64,000 nt of DNA from Isoetes taiwanensis (lineage: Eukaryota; Streptophyta; Lycopodiopsida; Isoetales; Isoetaceae). The notes beneath the pieces were generated by a model. The model was not told where the DNA came from and ran no database searches. It worked only from the letters and a program-made list of their open reading frames with translations. The stretch is taken from the NCBI GenBank assembly GCA_021234155.1, contig JAJEKV010000060.1, positions 5,914,323 through 5,978,322 on the forward strand. The letters are read 5' to 3'. Below, in pieces: positions 1-11,529 of the stretch (the first letter of the stretch is position 1; each line of letters begins with the position of its first letter). The translations under genes and the position numbers were made by a program.

Positions 1-75
1 TTTCCTTATTAACTTTTTTTTTTTCTTAAAAAAATTTATCTGGCCGGAAAAATCTAGCAAAACATACGGTTAGGG

Positions 76-265
76 CCGGCTGCATTCTACGCCTCCCACC
101 GTGGATCGGGTCGACGAAAAGCAAGCGGCGGTTGACTTTTCGGGCCCGTTGACTTCGCGACAGTGCGGTCGAGCGCCCGGCTGCATTTTCGGTCTCCCAC
201 CTCGACCGCATAGGCGATGAAATTCAAGCGGCGCTCGAAGTTGACTTTTCGGGCCTTCCCTTGAC
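76..265. repeat. Imperfect ~100-bp direct duplication
   Basis: Two diverged copies of one block lie head to tail, about 76-155 and 176-265. Each starts with CCGGCTGCATT, runs through a CTCCCACC stretch and ends in GTTGACTTTTCGGGCC. The base composition is richer in GC than the flanks. No gene is visible from 1 to 548; short ORFs here have no recognisable features. The block probably belongs to the retroelement whose primer-binding-site-like motif follows at 549. Confidence 0.5.
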
Positions 266-548
266 CATTTTTCCGCCAGCGACGACTGTCCTAGGGTATT
301 TGGGGTACGCCCGATCCAATGGAACCACTTTCTCCTTCATTTGAACTACCTACAAGAATTTATAGTTCTTCCGAACTTGGGGCCTCCAGTCGCCCTAACT
401 TCTTTAAAGCTACAATTTCTTAGTTTAACCTAACACAGAACCAAACATCAAAGAGGACTAACAACACATTAGCTTAGCCTCCTCCTAACTACCGGGCTAA
501 CGAGTTAGTGTTTGGTCAGTGCTATGATTTCGTGCAACCGAAATCACG

Positions 549-669
549 GCTCTGACTACCAACTGTGGCGGCCCTTGAATATATCATTACCCCGGTAGGT
601 ATATACATACGGACTCTCCCTCGAAACCAGACTTGCCATGAGCAGGGCCCTCCATCTGACCCGGGCCAT
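549..669 (-). mobile_element. LTR end with primer-binding-site-like motif (old gypsy-type element)
   Basis: Read on the minus strand, an LTR-like end in GGGCCGCCACA is followed after two bases by TGGTAGTCAGAGCC (562-549). That resembles the initiator-tRNA-Met primer binding site (TGGTATCAGAGCC) used by many plant LTR elements. The LTR body therefore lies to the right of 564. It is interrupted at 669 by the solo LTR of another family and seems to resume at 2592. The internal region of this element would have lain left of 549, but no coding sequence is recognisable there. Confidence 0.5.
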
Positions 670-2586
670 TGTTGCCCCCAAAGGGCAACATACATACTAA
701 TCATTGGTTTATGTTTGAAGATTAGGTCAAAGTTTGGAAGACCTTGATAGGGGACATTGATGTTGAAGTCAAATTTGGGAAAAGAGAACTTATTTTGAAG
801 TCAAACTATGCACTAGAAAACTCTGGGTTGACTAAAGATTGGAAGGCATTTTTTGAAGATTGGAAGTTCAAAGTTTGGAAGACCCCATGGTATTTGATCC
901 CATTCCCTAGCCATTCTCACTCATTTTTATTCTTGCCCCTTGAAATTTTCTAGCCTTCTTTTTCCCTATATCTATACTCCCTTTTGTTCACTCTTGCATA
1001 CCCTATCATATCTTGCCTAATTTTTCTTTCCCAATACATCTTTTTTACTATATTTGCCAAGGTGATCATCCTAAATATTTCTTTATCCACATTCTCCTTT
1101 CATTTCATTACCATTAAGATATTTCTCTATCATTACCCATGCACATCCTTTTGAGTTCCCACCATTCTATTCTTTCTTACTCCATACTCTCTTACTCTCT
1201 TGGATCCCATTTGTTTTCTTCTTCTTACTCCATGGTGACCATTGCTTAAGGTATTTGTGCCACTCATTATAGCCCCAAATGGACTTCAAACTTGAAAAAT
1301 CACATGGCTATAGTTCCTCATGGTCCAAATTGCTAGATTTCCATATTATAATTGAATTATCCCTAAAAGACCTTGTCCGAAATTTCTAAAATGCCAAAAT
1401 ACGGGCATATTCGGGCATATACTCCTCAAAATACGCAAACCGTATCGTGAGTTTTGCCAAAAAAATACGGTCTTCAACCCTAGGATTTGGAAATCTGCTT
1501 ATATCCTGCCGGAATTGGATCCTACCGCTCTGTAACCTATCTATTCTTGGATTCCCGCTCATTATCTACCCAACAAGCCTAAATTTAAGACCTAATATTC
1601 TGGAACCGTTAATACTAAGAATAAATACATGGGAAACATCTACAGAAGTTTCGAAGGCCCAGAAGTATTGAAGCGTCCATTACCATGGCAGTGCATGATT
1701 TCTTGATGATCTCCAAGCTATCTGAGCATTCCTTAGCCATTGGCAATGATTCATGGCTAATATTCTTCCATAAATTATTTTCCCAAGATTTTTAACTGAG
1801 TTTATTGCTTGAATAGCATGAACACAGTATTATTATGATTATTTGATTGATACATCAATGAAAATCCCCTGTCAAGTTTGAAAATTTGATCTTTCATTAT
1901 TTCTGCAACTTTTTGCCACCAAAACATTGTTACAGAAGCATTTTTCGTGATTCAAACTACTATTTTATCTTTTGCACATGCTTTTAGGCTCTATTTAGAC
2001 CTGTGACAATTGAAATCATGCAAAAATACCTTATAGAACTCAAGATACAAAAATTTGCTTGCTGTTTTTCTGTGACAGTTCACTGACAGAATTTTTGATC
2101 GACTTTGAATCCTTTTTCTCCCTCATACCAGTTCCAAATCAAGCCAAGTTTTTTTTTCACATGTACCTACAACTGTTTTCTCATAGTCATTTCAAGAATC
2201 ATACAAAAAGGATCAGTAAATCTCGAGATATCATCATTTGAGTGTGCAGACCTCATTTTATCTCAGGGAAGTGCACTGGCCAGATTTTCTGTCAACTTTG
2301 AACCCGATTTTCTCAGCCATTCCAGATCCAAATTGAGTCAAGTTTTTTTCCACATATCACCACAACTTTTTTCTAATTTCTCCTTCAAAAATCATTTGAA
2401 AAGGATCAGTACATCTCGAGATATTCATGTCTGAGTGCAACTGCCTTATTTTTCTTCAGGGATCCTAAAAGTAATTGATCTTTTCTTGCAAATTTTGCAC
2501 CAAGATTGGTTGCCTTAAGCAACCTGGAGGTCCTAACCATGTAGGCTCCATTGAGGTTGGTCCAGGTGCCAGGTTTTGGATCAACA
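670..2586 (+). mobile_element. Solo LTR, same family as the gypsy element at 41-52 kb
   Basis: The block begins TGTTGCCC...GGCAACAT and ends ...GGTTTTGGATCAACA. These match, with divergence, the start and end of the complete LTRs at 41062 and 49521. It is flanked by a perfect 5-bp duplication GCCAT (665-669 and 2587-2591), the size expected for Ty3/gypsy integration. Internal stretches also align with the full LTRs: repeated 'agtttggaagacc', the TTTTGCACATG region near 1970, and the CTGGAGGTCCTAACCA stretch near 2524. No internal domain is present, so this is an LTR-LTR recombination product. Length is about 1.9 kb against 2.3-2.45 kb for the complete copies. Short ORFs inside are not genes. 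Confidence 0.88.
2066..2460. repeat. ~195-bp tandem duplication inside the solo LTR
   Basis: Two imperfect copies, about 2066-2262 and 2263-2460, share the order 'gactttgaa', a CAAATC-AAGCCAAG stretch, a T-tract and 'aaaggatcagta' followed by 'atctcgagatat'. The full-length relatives at 43.1-43.4 kb carry a single related stretch, so the duplication is specific to this copy or its subfamily. Confidence 0.6.
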
Positions 2587-2591
2587 GCCAT

Positions 2592-4130
2592 CTGCGTAGA
2601 GATGCTCGCGTGAAGGACACGGAGGTGTCATTCGGCCCACGCCTTCGATGGGCTCCTACGTCGCGGAAGCATGAATACAAGGATTAGCACACAGCATAAA
2701 TCATATATAAATAACCACCACGAAGGGTGGCGCGTCCATCCCAATAACAACGGCAAAGAATATGCATCTAAAACTAAGAAAACACCCCAAACCTCAGGTT
2801 CTACCTCGGCTCAGACTCCAGTGAGGATCGACTGACGGCTGGGCCTCAAGAGATCAGCAGACCGAGTCTTGGCATGGCGTTGGCTGGCATAGAACATCGA
2901 CTAGGGTTGTCCACTCCATCCGCCCCTCCCGTGCACACTTTGCAGATGGGTCGATTCACGCTATGGCTTCGCTATAGCCTTCCGGAGACGCAGACTCAAG
3001 GTATCACCCTTTTGAGCCTACTCCAGGGTTCATGACGCCCCAGTCCGATGAGGCAGGTCAGGGAAGCGTCCCCTTCCAGGATCCGCGGTGGTTCCATGGG
3101 TGAGCTAGAGAATCGTGCGCGCATCGGCTGACCCCCCTCATCCGTACCCAACTTACTCACCCTAATTCTACTCAAAGTGCAAGATGCTCCATACGGATCA
3201 CACCTCTACACTCAGGGAGTGTCAGACCCATACCCGGCCCTCTCCGTAACCGACTATCAGGCCTAGCCCACTGTAGGAGTCTCAGGAGCCTTTTATGTTC
3301 GTGCAAGACCCCACCCCCACTTCACCACTGTGTCCCTTATGCGGTGCTAAGCGGACCATAGCATCTACGACCCGGTGGTCTCTTGTACACAGGCCGCAAC
3401 TAATGGGAATATTACAGGGCTCTAGCTAGGAGCATACTATCATACTTGAGCTCAGAGGTCTCTACCCCCCTTTAAATCCCTGTTTAATGGAAGCTACCGA
3501 AATACTTCATAGATACATCAACCAATTCCTTAACAGAGCACCTATTCATAATTGAAATGTAATCCTACTTACCAGAGAAGGGTTAATCTCAACAAAGGCA
3601 ATCAGCAAAGAGAGTACTACAGTACTATCCTATAAGTCACAAGCTAACTACTACTAACCCGTGTTTCGGCTGGAACCGTTATCGAGAGGGGCTTCCATGA
3701 TGCTGCAAGTAGGGTGGCAGCAACAGCTAGTGGTGATTTAGTGAATTTGGTGAAGTCTGCAACAGTCCTTGGGCGCTCAGCTGCTTCTTGGGCGCTCAAC
3801 TGGTTGGTTACTGGCTGATAAGGGGGGTGGTGATCCACCTTATTGGATCCAATTAGCAATCCCCATGCTGGCCAATCGAGTTTGGCCAGGTGGTGCCTTC
3901 CCAAACCATAATTAGCTTAGTTATTATTAATTTCCTAAATCATAGGTTATTATCCTTAATGTTTTAATTAACATAGCTAATTAAATCCCTTTTAGGTCAA
4001 CCCCCTAGGTTACCGTACCCCATGGTGGCGTATCTATACTGGGTGACGTGTCAATGTATTTGTACATATACCGTATAAATACTATTTGTACATATGCCTT
4101 TGAGCAATGCATGTGTCATTTCTATATGGG
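2592..4130 (-). mobile_element. Continuation of the diverged LTR-like block
   Basis: From about 2790 to 3500 this block aligns with 4670-5290: both contain 'atcgactgacggct', 'gtccactccatccg', 'gtgcaca' near TTTGCAG, and 'gtctctacccccc'. The second copy is the likely 3' LTR of the chromovirus, so this block is probably an LTR of a related older element, split by the solo LTR at 670-2586. From 3500 to 4130 nothing beyond AT-rich sequence and a short run resembling the LTR terminus (tgacgtg near 4044) can be seen. No gene is supported. Confidence 0.45.
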
Positions 4131-4439
4131 ATACTAGCAACATAAATTAAGGCTTTTTATTCCCTAATACCGGAGTAAGATTTTTTGGAGGTTTGAGAGC
4201 ATACGTCATCTAACTACAAGGTTTTTAATCACATCTTCAATAAGCTTCTCATCATTTTGCATCATTATAATAGGCATATAATGTAATCTTAAACAGACTT
4301 CTTTGAAAGCCACAAATATATATCTCAAATATATTTTTGGAAAAACATTGACTAGTGGTTTAAAAATCAACTTTATATCATATTGATTGAAGCTTCTTGA
4401 CTTCCTTTCCAGTTCTTCTTTGGGCTTGCCTGTGGTTTG

Positions 4440-5915
4440 TGGAATGCAAGGTGTAAGATTGGCTTGGAAAAAAGTAGCAGAATTGATGAGTTCATCCCCC
4501 TGGCAGCCAAGCTAGCAGGGGCCATCCACCTGACACCAATCCAAGAACTGGGCCAGTGAGGAAGAGTGGATGGGTCATTTGCCTGTCTTCCTTCGGGATC
4601 GTGCTAGCTGCGGTGAACACATCATAACATAACATGTACAACAACATCAACATAAGAATAGCAACAAAGAGGAATCCTACCCAGGGCTCAGACTCATGGG
4701 GAATCGACTGACGGCTTGGGTCTCCAGAAGTCAATGCAGACCGAATTCATGGCAAATGGATTGGGCTGGCATAAGAACATGGCTGTTGGGTAGTCCACTC
4801 CATCCGTCCCTCCTGTGCACATTTTGCAGAGTAGGCTGAAAAGTATTGGGACCGGACCGTAGCCTGCCGAGTGCATAGCCAAGAGGGCTACTACTGGGTT
4901 GCATCTCCCCAGTCCCGATGAGGCAGGAGGAGAGTCAACTCCCCTCCAGAGGCATGCATGCCCATCACAGGCGGCTAGAGGGCCACTGCCCGTATTCGAC
5001 TTGAACCTCATTGAAGGCGACGCATCACCCAAGAGGTGTCGAGCTCATGCCTTGCCCACACGCAGTGGCAAACCATTAAGCCTAGCCCACTAAGATCCCT
5101 GGTAGGCTTTACACACCAGAGGGATCAATCAGTGATAGGACAAGTTCCCCTTATTCTACCGATCTAGCCCCGCCACCCACAACCAGGCGGGCTCTTGTGC
5201 ACAGGCTGCATTAATTGGGAATTAATGAGGCTATCTAGATACATCAACTACTGAGGCTTTTAGGGTCTCTACCCCCCTTCCCAATACACATGAGAGTATG
5301 AAGCAAAGAACATCATCATCATCAAGACTAAAATATAGAATAACATCTAATCTATCTACCTAACATCCATAGTTAAGTTCTTTTGTTAGAGCTTGTGATC
5401 TCAGAATCTATAAGGCCTCTAAGGCTGAACTAACATGCTAAACCAGCTCATTGCCGGACTAAAAGGCAGCCTGCACAACAGAATGACCATTTAGCTTATC
5501 TCTGACTCGCTCCTGCTCCTCGGAATGCGTCCATGCCTTCGATCGGGCTAAAGGCGGCTGCTCCTGGAAGATCTGTTGTGCAAATGCGGCTTATGGTCAT
5601 CTGACAATGCGAAGTAGGGTCTTGGCTTGGCCGGAATGGCCCAAGAAAACCCTAATTGTGAAAAGAAGAAAGGTTTAGGGTTTAGGGAAAGCCCTTATAT
5701 GGGAACTTTTAGGGTTAGGTTAACATTGGCCAAATGGGTTTTGCCACTTGGCAATGGGGTTATAGTTGTATATGTTTATTAAACATGCACAACATCCGAG
5801 GTTGCCCTCTAGGTGCAACCCTTCATGCTCTCACGTACTTGTCATGCTGACATGTACGTGTGACGTGGTAGTATAATATACGCATATGGATCGTATGTTA
5901 TACTGGAACGTCACA
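4440..5915 (-). mobile_element. Probable 3' LTR of the chromovirus
   Basis: On the minus strand the LTR starts TGTGACGTTCC at 5915, directly after a purine-rich tract. It extends to lower coordinates for about 1.5 kb; the far end near 4440 is estimated only from similarity to the block starting at 564. The element's coding genes lie on the other side (6628-11523), so this is the downstream LTR. A short inverted repeat sits at its start. The 130-440 bases left of it (4131-4440) show nothing I can name. Confidence 0.55.
5869..5915. repeat. Inverted repeat at the LTR terminus
   Basis: TGTGACGTGGTAGTATAA on the plus strand at 5869 faces TGTGACGTTCCAGTATAA read on the minus strand from 5915. The two arms are nearly complementary and could form a hairpin of about 20 bp at the very start of the LTR. 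Confidence 0.6.
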
Positions 5916-5967
5916 ATCTCCCCACCTTGAATTGATGTTGTCCTCAGCATCACGCGTCTCCCCACCT
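5916..5967 (-). promoter_or_regulatory. Polypurine tract, duplicated
   Basis: On the minus strand AAGGTGGGGAGA lies immediately before the LTR start and a second identical copy lies about 40 bases upstream. A purine run directly abutting the 3' LTR is where plus-strand DNA synthesis is primed in LTR retrotransposons. Duplicated tracts occur in some families; here it also helps fix the LTR boundary. From here to 6627 no further feature is seen. Confidence 0.7.
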
Positions 5968-6627
5968 TGGAAACCTGCATACCCTGCAATTATATTTGAT
6001 ACATATAATTTTACAACATAATTACCCCAAGGTAATATTTTAATTTATTATAACACATCCTTGTTTAATATCATACTATGCTAAGAGGTTCTTACATCCT
6101 CTTGCTTTATCGTTTATTATTCACAAAATTTTATGGCTTACACCATTATCATTAATATAGTTTCAAAATTCTCTAATTAAGATTCCGTATCGTTTCCTGA
6201 CAACAACTTATGACAAAACATGGGTTGCAAGTCTTCGCAGTGCGACCTTCCTGCCGCTAGACTCTCCTATTGGCCTGCAGGTCCAACACTACGTCAGTAT
6301 ACATTTAATTATTTTAATTTGGTTGTTAGGGAACCACCTATTAATTATAATTTATATGAATGCAAGGCTAATCTCTCGGCATAGGAAGATTATGTTTCTT
6401 CTAACTTGGCCGTGGAGACAGCGCCCTATCATACCTAGGATGATCACTCATGCCTACACCTTTAGTCGCCTTTTGCGTGAAGGGTGGCATCCTTCCCGTA
6501 TTTGGGCGTGAAGAATGGCATCCTACTCGTGGTAGGCATTGGCTATAGGTGCTTTCCTATCAATTCATGCCTGAATGACCTCTTATCTCTCAAGGCCATC
6601 TACTTCCGTGGGACGGAAGTAGACTTT

Positions 6628-7110
6628 TTAATCTACCTTCCACTCACCTATCGGATCGGTGTTGACTACTTCGGTGACGAGCCGACCCTTGCATTGCTCC
6701 ATGAATTGGGGGTACTGCTTCTCCAAATCTGATTGTAGTACCCAGGTAGCATCTTCCATAGGCAAGTGCGTCCATTTCACTAGGTATTGGAGAAATTGTG
6801 ATCTTCTTGTCTTCTTATAGGCCCTGTCAAGAAGAACCTCTGGGACGATTTCAAGTTGGTCGTCCGTCATTTCTAGTAACTCAGTTGTCTCCAATACTTC
6901 CTCTGGATTAGGAGTGTGCCTCTTTAGGAGACTTACATGGAAGACCCCATGGATTTTGAGATGTGCTGGCAGGTCCAACTTGTAGGATTGGCTACCTACT
7001 CTTTTGGTTATCCTGAATGGTCCAGCCCATCTTGGAGCAAGCTTCTTGCAGTTGCCGATGCTGAGCTTGGCCTGCTTCATCTTGATCTTCAACAATACAT
7101 TGTCTCCCAC
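6628..7110 (-). CDS. Chromovirus integrase C-terminus and chromodomain
   Basis: This 160-aa open stretch is the end of a Ty3/gypsy pol polyprotein. The first ~60 residues carry the GPF module of the integrase C-terminal domain (RWAGPFRI, then a YKLDLP-like strand and HVSLLKRH). Residues ~95-145 form a chromodomain: an ILDR-like strand (VLLDRAYKK), YLVKWTHLP, then ATWV. In the chromovirus group this module is thought to tether the integrase to histone marks and steer insertion into heterochromatin. The frame ends with a stop shortly before the polypurine tract, as expected for the pol terminus. The upstream part of pol is in another frame, so the gene is broken as read. Confidence 0.85.
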   Translation of the reverse strand: MGDNVLLKIKMKQAKLSIGNCKKLAPRWAGPFRITKRVGSQSYKLDLPAHLKIHGVFHVSLLKRHTPNPEEVLETTELLEMTDDQLEIVPEVLLDRAYKKTRRSQFLQYLVKWTHLPMEDATWVLQSDLEKQYPQFMEQCKGRLVTEVVNTDPIGEWKVD

Positions 7111-7296
7111 CTGAAATTCCCTTACCGTCCTATGCTTATCGGCTATGTTTTTCTGCCTACTTCTCGCTGCTAGAAGGTATCCTCTTACCTCCTATACCAA
7201 ACTGGTGCATATCCAATAACATCTGCTGGGAGACTTCCACTTTTGACACTGGATTATGCCAAATGTCTGGGGTAAGATACTGATACCCATAATTAA

Positions 7297-8510
7297 TCAT
7301 GAAAAGAGACATCTGGATGACTCCTGCTTTGTGCTGTTGTAGGCGAACTCCACTAAGTGGATGAAATCATCCCACTTAGACTGTTTGTTCCATACATAAT
7401 TCCTTAGCATATCTTCAATGATCCGGTTGGTTCGCTTCGTCTGACCATCCGTCTGCGGATGATATGTTGTGCTCATAGAAAGCTTCGTCTGAATGGTGGT
7501 AAATAAATCCTGCCAGAATGCACTCATAAATTTAGAGTCTCTATCCGAGATTATCTCCCTCGGCATCCCATGGAGTCTAAAGATCTCTTTGGTGAACAAT
7601 ACGGCAGTGTCCAATGTCGTGTCTGTGGTCCTACACGGCACGAAATGTACCATCTTCGACAACTTGTCCACCACCACCATTAGTGCATCCTTGCCTCTTA
7701 CTGTCCTCAGAAGCCCTGTAATGAAATCCATACTTATGACTTCCCATTTTGCATTTGGCACTGTCAATGGCTCTAAGGCTCCTGGAATTCGAAGTTGCTC
7801 TGCTTTTGTCTGCTGGCATAACTGACACTCCCGATTGTACCTTGTTATATGCTTCTTCATGCCTGGCCAGAAGTAGCTGCTTCTGATCTTGAAATATGTC
7901 TTGATAAATCCTACATGCCCAGCTAAGGGACTATTGTGTGTATCGTGGAGTATTAGCTTCCTTACTCCCGAATATTCTGATACACACAACTTATTCTTAT
8001 GATATAGTAGGTTACCTTCCTTCTTATAATGCTTGAAAGTCTCCCTTTCCTTATCTGTTCTTGCCTCTTTAGAGAGGCTTGCCCATACTTCTTTAAAGTC
8101 GTCGTCTGATGGCAATGTTTCTTCAATCTTTTTGCCATACTCACTTGTGAGAGTCGATATGGCGTTGCAATGGGTTCTTGTCTTCAATGACCTCCTGGAG
8201 AGCGCATCTGCTACTACATTTAGCTTGCCCAGCTTGTAGACTATTTCGAAGTCGTACTCCTCGAGAAACTCCATCCACCTCCTTTGCCTCAAATTCAGGA
8301 GTGGTTGCGTGAAGATATACTGGAGGCTTTGATGATCTGTGTTGAGTTGGAACTTTCTTCCCAACAACTAGTGTCTCCAGTTTCTCAAGGCTCTCACAAT
8401 GGCCAAAAGCTCTTGGTCATGAATCGAGTAGCGTTATTCTGCATCATTCATCTTCTTGGAGTCGTATGTGACTACCCTTCCCTCCTGCATGAGGACTGTT
8501 CCCATTGCTA
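7297..8510 (-). pseudogene. Chromovirus RNase H and integrase, broken
   Basis: From 8510 to 8367 the frame encodes the RNase H core but has two in-frame stops (after NDAE and after WRH). From 8367 a 356-aa open stretch holds the RNase H end (NTDHQSL, ADALSRR), the HHCC zinc finger of integrase (H-x-H... CQLCQQTK) and the catalytic core: ISMDF, then ISDRDSKF. The third acidic residue is lost: the motif reads GQTKRTN where the family has GQTERTN. Together with the stops this marks an inactive element. The stretch ends at 7297 in a frame different from the following chromodomain segment. Confidence 0.88.
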
Positions 8511-9743
8511 TCTTGCTAGCAAATCCTTGCTTGGATCTGGCAAGACTAAGACTGGCGCAGTTGTTAAAGCTTCCTTCAATGTCTCAAATGCTGCATGGGC
8601 CTTCCTTTGCCAATGACTTGCCCAATCTTTTATCTTTCCTGCTTTGGTGAGGTCCGTCAATGGAGCTGCCATCTTTGCAAAGTTCTTAACGAACTTCCTA
8701 TAATACCCTGATAAGCCGAGGAAGCTCCTTACTTCATGAGTGTTCTTTGGTGCGGGCCAATCAATTACTGCTTCAATCTTTGCAGGGTCGGTGGAGATCC
8801 CTTCCGCTGTGATTACGTGCCCCAAGTACTCCACTCTTTCTGTTGCGAAGTGACACTTGGATAGCTTCGCAAAAAGTTGATGCCTCCTCAACTTTTCGAG
8901 TACTTTTCTCAAGTGCTGGACATGCTCCTCTAAGGATTTGTTGTAGACTAGAATGTCATCAAAGAAAACTATGATGAAAGCATCTAGGAACTCGCGGAAC
9001 ACATCATTCATGAGCCTCATGAAGGTTGCTGGAGCATTGGACAATCCAAACGACATCACTGTGAACTCATAATGGCCATATCTCGTCCTGAATGCAGACT
9101 TATGGATGTCCTCTTCCTTGATTCCGATCTGATGATAACCTGACCTCAAATCTATCTTGGAAAAGACCTTTGCTCCCTGCAATTGATCCATCAGATCATC
9201 TGATCGGGGTAGAGCATATTTGTTCTTGATGGTGTGCTTGTTCAATTGACGATAGTCAATGCACATTCTACTTCCATCCTTCTTCTTCGCGAAGAGTATT
9301 GGCGCTCCAAATGGAGAGACACTAGGTCTTATAAACCCTAGGTCTAGCAACTCCTGCAATTGCTTCTTCAACCCCGTCAACTCCTGGGTTGACATCCTAT
9401 AGGGCTCCTTGCTTGTTGGCTTAGTTCCTGGCTCAAGTGCTATTTCACACTCGACTCCTGTGTAAGGTGGAAGTTGCTTAATCTCATCTGGGAACAAATC
9501 ATGGAATTCCTTCACCAACTTTGCTATAGGCTTTGGGAGCTTGCTCAATACTTTGGCCTCTTTCTCTTCCACTGTCTCTTGCTCGTCAACTTCGAGTTTA
9601 AAGACATAGGCCACTTGCTCCTTCCTTATGCACTTAAGTAACTTCTTACTAGACATGCATTGCATGATTGGGGTGACTTCTTTACCTGTTATCTCAATGA
9701 CCTTGCCTTTTGGCGTCGTTAGGGTTACTTTTCGCTCCCACAA
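8508..9743 (-). CDS. Chromovirus reverse transcriptase region
   Basis: A 411-aa open stretch covers the RT domain: the template-grip region [29 protein letters not shown] with the first catalytic Asp, [11 protein letters not shown], and the active site VFFDDILVY with the paired aspartates. The thumb and connection follow (EYLGHVI, SGYYRKF). The N-terminal ~120 residues join to the protease. FFDD in place of YxDD is common in plant gypsy elements, so the catalytic core itself looks intact. The frame overlaps the end of the protease ORF by a few bases, and stops in the RNase H just downstream disrupt the polyprotein. Confidence 0.9.
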   Translation of the reverse strand: MWERKVTLTTPKGKVIEITGKEVTPIMQCMSSKKLLKCIRKEQVAYVFKLEVDEQETVEEKEAKVLSKLPKPIAKLVKEFHDLFPDEIKQLPPYTGVECEIALEPGTKPTSKEPYRMSTQELTGLKKQLQELLDLGFIRPSVSPFGAPILFAKKKDGSRMCIDYRQLNKHTIKNKYALPRSDDLMDQLQGAKVFSKIDLRSGYHQIGIKEEDIHKSAFRTRYGHYEFTVMSFGLSNAPATFMRLMNDVFREFLDAFIIVFFDDILVYNKSLEEHVQHLRKVLEKLRRHQLFAKLSKCHFATERVEYLGHVITAEGISTDPAKIEAVIDWPAPKNTHEVRSFLGLSGYYRKFVKNFAKMAAPLTDLTKAGKIKDWASHWQRKAHAAFETLKEALTTAPVLVLPDPSKDLLAR

Positions 9744-10195
9744 TCAATTACGGCTCCAGCCGGTCCAAGGTATTCCATGCCCATGATCAAGTCGTACTTG
9801 CCGATATTTATCACTTCCGCTCCCATTCTAACATTGATACCTGGCAAGTATATGTCGAAGTTGATCCTCTTCCCTGCTGTGTGTCGGATTGCCCCACTAG
9901 CCAACACAACCGGCCTAGGCTTGGACTTCAAAGGCTTCAGCTTCAACGTCTGCACCATCCTTGGCGAAGCAAAGTTGTGGGTACTCCCTGTATCTATCAA
10001 CACTATGAAGGATTTGGCTTGGACCTTCCCGGTCGTCGAAATGACTTGGTACTGACTCTCAGCATTCTCAGAGTCAATAGCGGCAAATATGTGGCACTCA
10101 CCCTGGATGTAGTCGGGGGCATCTTCTTCGTCGATATCCGTGAGTGTCTCCCATCCTCCTACTCCGCTAATGCCGCATTTATTACAAATGGGCAA
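9725..10195 (-). CDS. Chromovirus aspartic protease region
   Basis: This 156-aa stretch carries the retroviral-type aspartic protease signature [10 protein letters not shown] at residues ~87-96 and the IMGMEYL strand near the end. It processes the Gag-Pol polyprotein in an active element. It overlaps the RT frame by about 19 bases with a frame change. The preceding gag nucleocapsid segment is in a different frame, so at least one frameshift separates gag from the protease. Confidence 0.85.
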   Translation of the reverse strand: MPICNKCGISGVGGWETLTDIDEEDAPDYIQGECHIFAAIDSENAESQYQVISTTGKVQAKSFIVLIDTGSTHNFASPRMVQTLKLKPLKSKPRPVVLASGAIRHTAGKRINFDIYLPGINVRMGAEVINIGKYDLIMGMEYLGPAGAVIDCGSEK

Positions 10196-10197
10196 TT

Positions 10198-11523
10198 ATA
10201 TGTCCGATGTCCTGGCTGGAAGCACCTGAAGTACAACTGCTTTTCAATACATTCCTGCTTCTTCTCCTTGGGGATGGACTGTAAGAACTGCTTTATTGCC
10301 GTTGAGTAGTTTGACCCACCTCCTTGCTCTTTGTCCTTGAAGCTGACCTGCTTCTTATCTTGCTTGCCAAAATCTGCATTTCCTTGCTTCCCATAATTTG
10401 CATTGTACAGAGGTCTGGTACCTGCTGGGCTTGTTGCTCTTGGGCTGTAGCTTCCTGTAGCCTTCTCCTTGTCCTGATAGTACTGCTGTCAGTGCTCGAT
10501 CTTGGTCTGCCAAGATCATGCTCTGATACCACTGTGACGTCCCCTACTTCCTCTACGATGCTCCCATCGTATCAGAAGGCGGAGTTCACCCCCTGCAAGT
10601 TTCCTTGCAAGCTCACTGCTTTAGACTCTACTTCTGACACTGTTCTGGAGTTTATTGTTCTCACCAGCTTTCTGATCTCCTCATTCAAGCCTTCAATGTA
10701 CCCCTCTACTGCATGTCTTTCACTCAATTTTGGCACATAGAGTCTTAGCCTCATGAACTCTTCCATGTACTTCTGGACTGTCTTATTGCCCTGCTGCAAC
10801 CTGTAGAACTATTGCATCATATGACACTTGTGTTCCCTTGGCACGTAATGACGCTTAAATGCTCTGGCAAACTGCTTAAATCTGCAGCTATCTCTGCTTA
10901 ACTCATGGGCTTTGGCATAGCCTTTCCACCAAATCCTGGCTACTCCCTTAAGGTTGGCTATTGCTACCCTGCCCTTGTCCTTATCCTTCATGCTATAAGC
11001 ATTCCCATACTCCCTCATTTCATCCAACCATGCCTCTGCTTCCATTCCAGACCTGCTATCCCTTGAGAACTGTTCTAACTTCCTGGCTTTCCACACATTG
11101 CTCAGTGCCGAGTCAACTTTCTTCTGATAATCAGCTTCTGTCCTGCCCCTATCACGGTTGGGACCCTCCCGGCGGTTCTGTCGTTCATTCTTCTGCTCTT
11201 CAGACTCGGAGTCGGAGTCGGAACTAAAGTTGGAGGACTCCATGCTAGGTGATCTCCTTCTCCGGCTTCTCTTCTTTGGTTTGACTGCTCGATCGGCCGG
11301 CGTTTCCAATAGTTGGACATTCTGGTCTGGTCCCATTGCTGCCGCTCCTGCCAGCAAGGCTCTTATTTTGTGAATGTCCGACCTTATCTGTGATATTTCT
11401 TCTTATGGGGTTGGAGCCTCGAACTCTTGGTACAGGTTCCTTGGCTGGAGTTGCCTTGCTGGTGTATGATCTTGCTCGTGTTGTCTTTGTTCTTCGACAT
11501 TCCTAGGTACTCTAGCTGCATAC
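10198..11523 (-). pseudogene. Chromovirus gag, broken
   Basis: The capsid part lies at 11357-10809 and 10799-10572. It includes a Ser/Glu/Arg-rich N-terminus and a retrotransposon-gag core (LKGVARIWWKGY, FARAFKRHYVP, VQKYMEEFMRL). A single TAG near 10808 and a TAA near 11405 interrupt the frame. The nucleocapsid end, in another frame at ~10500-10198, has a zinc-knuckle-like [11 protein letters not shown] whose first cysteine position is Tyr. Between capsid and nucleocapsid sits an ~60-80-base segment resembling an LTR end plus primer binding site. A start near 11523 is the furthest upstream Met in the likely gag frame. Confidence 0.75.
10520..10575 (-). other. LTR-end plus primer-binding-site motif embedded in gag
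   Basis: On the minus strand GGGGACGTCACA (an LTR-like CA end resembling the TGTGACG/CGTCACA termini of this family) is followed after one base by TGGTATCAGAGC at 10531-10520. That is a perfect match to the usual initiator-tRNA-Met primer binding site. In an intact element this junction sits upstream of gag, yet here gag capsid sequence precedes it and gag nucleocapsid follows it. A template switch or a rearranged copy would explain it. Confidence 0.6.
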
Positions 11524-11529
11524 ACATTA

